A stretch of 64,000 nt of DNA, from positions 26,788-90,787 of the forward strand of contig CAYSPO010000001.1 of the NCBI GenBank assembly GCA_964432945.1. The letters run 5' to 3'. Shown one piece after another: positions 61,862-64,000 of the stretch. A program made the position numbers and the translations under genes. This DNA is from CAYSPO01 sp964432945. GTDB taxonomy: Bacteria; Bacillota; Clostridia; Tissierellales; Peptoniphilaceae. A model generated the notes under the pieces. The model did no database searches and had not been told where the DNA came from. It saw only the letters and a list, made by a program, of their open reading frames with translations. Each line of letters begins with the position of its first letter. Positions within the stretch are counted from its first letter, which is position 1.

Positions 61862-62665
61862 ATGAAAATAATAGTTGATTTCGATAATACTCTTGGAGTA
61901 AATGAAAGAGATGTAGATGACTTTATTGCATTACTATATTTAATGAAAGCTAAAGCAGATATTGTTTTAGTTACCACTACCTTTGGAAATGACACAATTG
62001 ATATTGTAAATGAAAAAACAAAAATGGTTTTTAATGACTTAGATTTAAAGTATAATTTAGCTTTTGGAAATGAAGATGCTGGAGAAAGAATAGTTGAAAC
62101 AATAAATACATATCCTAATGATATTACAATTTTAACCCTAGGATCTACAACAAATTTAGCTAGAGCCTTAGAAATTGATCCTTCTATAAAATATAAAGCA
62201 AAGATGCTTTCTATGGGTATTATTACGGAAAAGTTATTAATAAATAATAAAGTTATGGATGAATTAAATTTTTCGGTTGATTACAAAGCATCTACTAAAG
62301 TTTTGTCAGAAATGGAAGATATAACAATACTTACTGCTAATAATTGCCTAGATTTTTATGTAACTTTAAGAGAAATTGACGATATTTTTGAAAAAGAGGA
62401 TTATCTAAGGAGCAAGTCTAGGGCATGGTTTGATTTCCATTCAAAAGATTATGATATTGACTATATAATTATATGGGATTTAGTAGCAGCCGTTTATTTT
62501 ACTAATCCAGAAATATTTATAGATAATAAAAGAAGAATGTCTTTTGTAAATCCAAAAATGGGACTAATAAAAGAAGATAAAAATGGAAGAATAATTAATA
62601 TGCCTAAAATTAAAGACAGATGTTTATATATAGAAACTGTTAGAAAAGTATTTAAGGATAAATAA
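61862..62665 (+). CDS. Inosine/uridine-preferring nucleoside hydrolase family protein
   Basis: 267 residues, AAGGGAG site. The N-terminal aspartate cluster is IIVDFDNTLGVNERDVDDFI, a variant of the usual DTDPGxDDAxAL calcium/ribose site with an extra segment between the two aspartate groups. ITILTLGSTTNLARALEIDP matches the conserved TNLA motif, and a late IIWDLVAAVYFTNPEIF carries the closing Asp of the metal site. Family membership is clear, but the altered first motif leaves the substrate open. Confidence 0.82.
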   Translation: MKIIVDFDNTLGVNERDVDDFIALLYLMKAKADIVLVTTTFGNDTIDIVNEKTKMVFNDLDLKYNLAFGNEDAGERIVETINTYPNDITILTLGSTTNLARALEIDPSIKYKAKMLSMGIITEKLLINNKVMDELNFSVDYKASTKVLSEMEDITILTANNCLDFYVTLREIDDIFEKEDYLRSKSRAWFDFHSKDYDIDYIIIWDLVAAVYFTNPEIFIDNKRRMSFVNPKMGLIKEDKNGRIINMPKIKDRCLYIETVRKVFKDK

Positions 62666-62743
62666 AAGCATTTAATACAATTTGTTATAGAAAAATACTG
62701 TGTAAAAATACAATGGGAATTTAATGGTTGTTTTATCAGTAAG

Positions 62744-62785
62744 AAAAAGAGCTAGATAATTTTATTATCTAGCTCTTTTTTTGTT
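62744..62785 (+). terminator. Terminator after nucleoside hydrolase gene
   Basis: 17-bp perfect stem AAAAAGAGCTAGATAAT (62744-62760) / ATTATCTAGCTCTTTTT (62764-62780), loop TTT. Confidence 0.87.
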
Positions 62786-63188
62786 TAAAAATTAAAATAT
62801 AAGGCAAAAGTAAAATTTGACTAATAAATAGTTTAAATATTATAAACCTTTCAAATATAATCACGATTATATAACAAACAAATATATGGAAATATTATTA
62901 AAACACAGCTTCAATAAGGTTAACTTATGTGTAAAATTTAATCTATTATTTTGTTTATAATAAACAATTATTATAAAAATTGAATAATAATAGAAATAAA
63001 GATAAATATATATAATATTAATATAAAATAGTAAATAATAAGGAATAAATAGAAATACACAAATAATCACAAAATAGTTGATAATCATTATCTTTATGTT
63101 ATAATTAACTCGCTTTGTTTAGTTGAAAAAATTATTAAAAAAACACTTTAACTTATTAAAAATACACAATCAAAAAAAGGAGAAGATT
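62786..63188. other. Intergenic region before the surface adhesin
   Basis: Strongly AT-rich; the open frame on the minus strand here is an artefact of low complexity. It holds an inverted repeat TATAATC-AC-GATTATA (62856-62871) and the Fur-like site noted at 63074. No RNA gene seen. Confidence 0.5.
63074..63092. promoter_or_regulatory. Fur-box-like site
   Basis: GATAATCATTATC (63080-63092) is a perfect 6-1-6 inverted repeat; against the 19-base Fur consensus 14 positions match by eye. It lies about 100 bases before the adhesin start, so iron-dependent control is possible. Confidence 0.45.
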
Positions 63189-64000
63189 ATGAAAATTAAA
63201 TTTAAACGGATTAGTTCATTATTTCTTGCAATAGCAATGCTATTTACGAGTTTAGCAACCAATACAATGGAAGTTTTCGCACAGTCAAGTATAATTACAA
63301 ATGTTAATACTAATCCTAGTGAAATAAGTCATGGGCAGAATTTTAATGTAGAAGTGAATTTTGCATCACCGACAGTTCAAAATGGACAGACTGAACAAAT
63401 AATATTTAATGGAAATTATGCAGGGGTAATATTACTTTTAACGAATATGCTTCCACTTTAGAAAATATTCAAGGAGCATTTAATTTTAGTGTTCAAGGAA
63501 ATTACAATGGAGATACTAGCCAAAACGGAATAGGTTCTATTGATGTAATTTATGGAAATGAATCTCAAACTATTAATGTTAATTATGAAACGGGTGGAGT
63601 AGTTACTGGTGATCTTTATTATAAAAGTGGAGTATGGGTTCAAAACGATCCTCAAGGTAATAGAGTAGATTGGGACTTTACTGTAAATCCAGCTGAAGTT
63701 TCTACTGGAGGAAATAGTAGTGGATTTTATGTCTATGATACTTTGCCAGATACAATGACATGGGATATGGAATTCAATAATTCCAATGATTATGTGGTAC
63801 AAGTTTTTGGACAATGGATGTCTATAGAACAAGCGAGAAATATTGGTATTGATGTAAGTATTGTAGGACAACAATTAACGGTCACTATTCCTCATTTAGC
63901 ACTAGTTGATTCTTATGGCACTTATAGAGATCCTTTAGATGGCAGTGAAGTTAATATAAGACTTGCAGCTAGAGTTACTGATAGTGTTATGTACGACACT
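63189..64000 (+). pseudogene. Secreted adhesin with collagen-binding/Ig-like domain, frameshifted and cut by window end
   Basis: From ATG 63189 (AAAGGAG) a signal peptide (LFLAIAMLFTSLATNTMEVFA) leads into SSIITNVNTNPSEISHGQNF. The first frame stops at 63461, but from about 63428 the adjacent frame continues the protein: NITFNEYASTLENIQGAFNF, then KSGVWVQNDPQGNRVDWDFT, NSSGFYVYDTLPDTMTWDME and on to the window edge. One base gained in the GGGG run at 63422-63425 would join the two as YAGGNITF. The fold resembles collagen-binding MSCRAMM-type domains. It may be phase-variable, broken or misassembled. Confidence 0.7.

Noticed and set aside
62867..63088. Minus-strand open frame in AT-rich intergenic DNA
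   Set aside because: Product is almost only Ile, Tyr, Phe and Asn, as expected from AT-rich noise; no ribosome site.
1..64000. CRISPR arrays, tRNA or rRNA genes, insertion sequences, prophage
   Set aside because: None recognised: no regularly spaced direct repeats, no transposase or integrase frames and no tRNA-like cloverleaf seen by eye.

Overview
The window reads as chromosomal DNA of an anaerobic, low-GC Firmicute, most likely a clostridium or Tissierellia relative. The evidence is the AT-rich intergenic DNA, AGGAGG ribosome sites, CWB2 wall-binding repeats, double-cubane reductases, corrinoid methyltransferases and a deduced use of selenocysteine. Genes are dense and mostly on the plus strand. 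I see no rRNA, tRNA, CRISPR array, insertion sequence or phage gene.

Layout. (1) 1-3111: end of a precorrin-2 dehydrogenase gene whose frame runs into a cobalamin riboswitch, then the cobalt transporter cbiMNQO. (2) 4724-13974: the standout, a cluster with six genes that each carry an in-frame TGA followed at once by a hairpin of the bacterial SECIS type. They are a membrane-anchored binding protein (Cys-Sec), an ABC permease (Sec), a MerB-like lyase (Cys-Sec at the catalytic cysteine pair), two proteins ending in Cys-Sec, and a thioredoxin-like protein (UPSC). They sit with an ABC ATPase, two CxCG permeases, a DsrE-like protein, a second binding protein and a MerR regulator with a cysteine-rich tail. 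The set matches what I remember of the published 'selenocysteine-assisted organometal' (Sao) neighbourhood; sao symbols are used on that basis, from memory. (3) 14540-19947: a peptide/nickel-type ABC importer. (4) 20155-28203: a methyltransferase, a MalY-type C-S lyase and a taurine-type ABC importer bracketed by two double-cubane reductase paralogues. (5) 28398-39036: a heterodimeric ABC exporter, a MATE pump, an LRR protein, a wall-bound double rhodanese and a molybdopterin oxidoreductase. (6) 39233-52914: corrinoid methyl-transfer genes (five UroD-type methyltransferases, one corrinoid protein, a RACo-like activator, a CobW-like GTPase, a MutL-like ATPase) with a second cobalamin riboswitch, an ECF substrate component and a TudS-related protein. 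An ArsR-permease-thioredoxin unit lies inside this block. (7) 53416-59961: an arsenosugar-type cluster. (8) 60067-64000: a rhodanese lipoprotein, a BspA-like LRR lipoprotein, a nucleoside hydrolase relative and the start of a frameshifted surface adhesin.

How the parts may fit (inference). Several blocks deal with carbon-metal or carbon-metalloid bonds, methyl transfer through corrinoids, and thiol/selenol chemistry. A coherent reading is uptake of an organometal(loid), cleavage by the MerB-like selenoprotein, handling by thioredoxin-like and Cys-Sec proteins, and export through the CxCG permeases, beside an arsenosugar pathway and cobalt/cobalamin supply for methyltransferases.

Caveats. No selA/B/C/D genes lie in the window, so selenocysteine rests on the TGA codons, family alignment and hairpins. 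Three genes have in-frame TAA codons at or near their starts or middles and one has a frameshift; these may be real decay or assembly errors.
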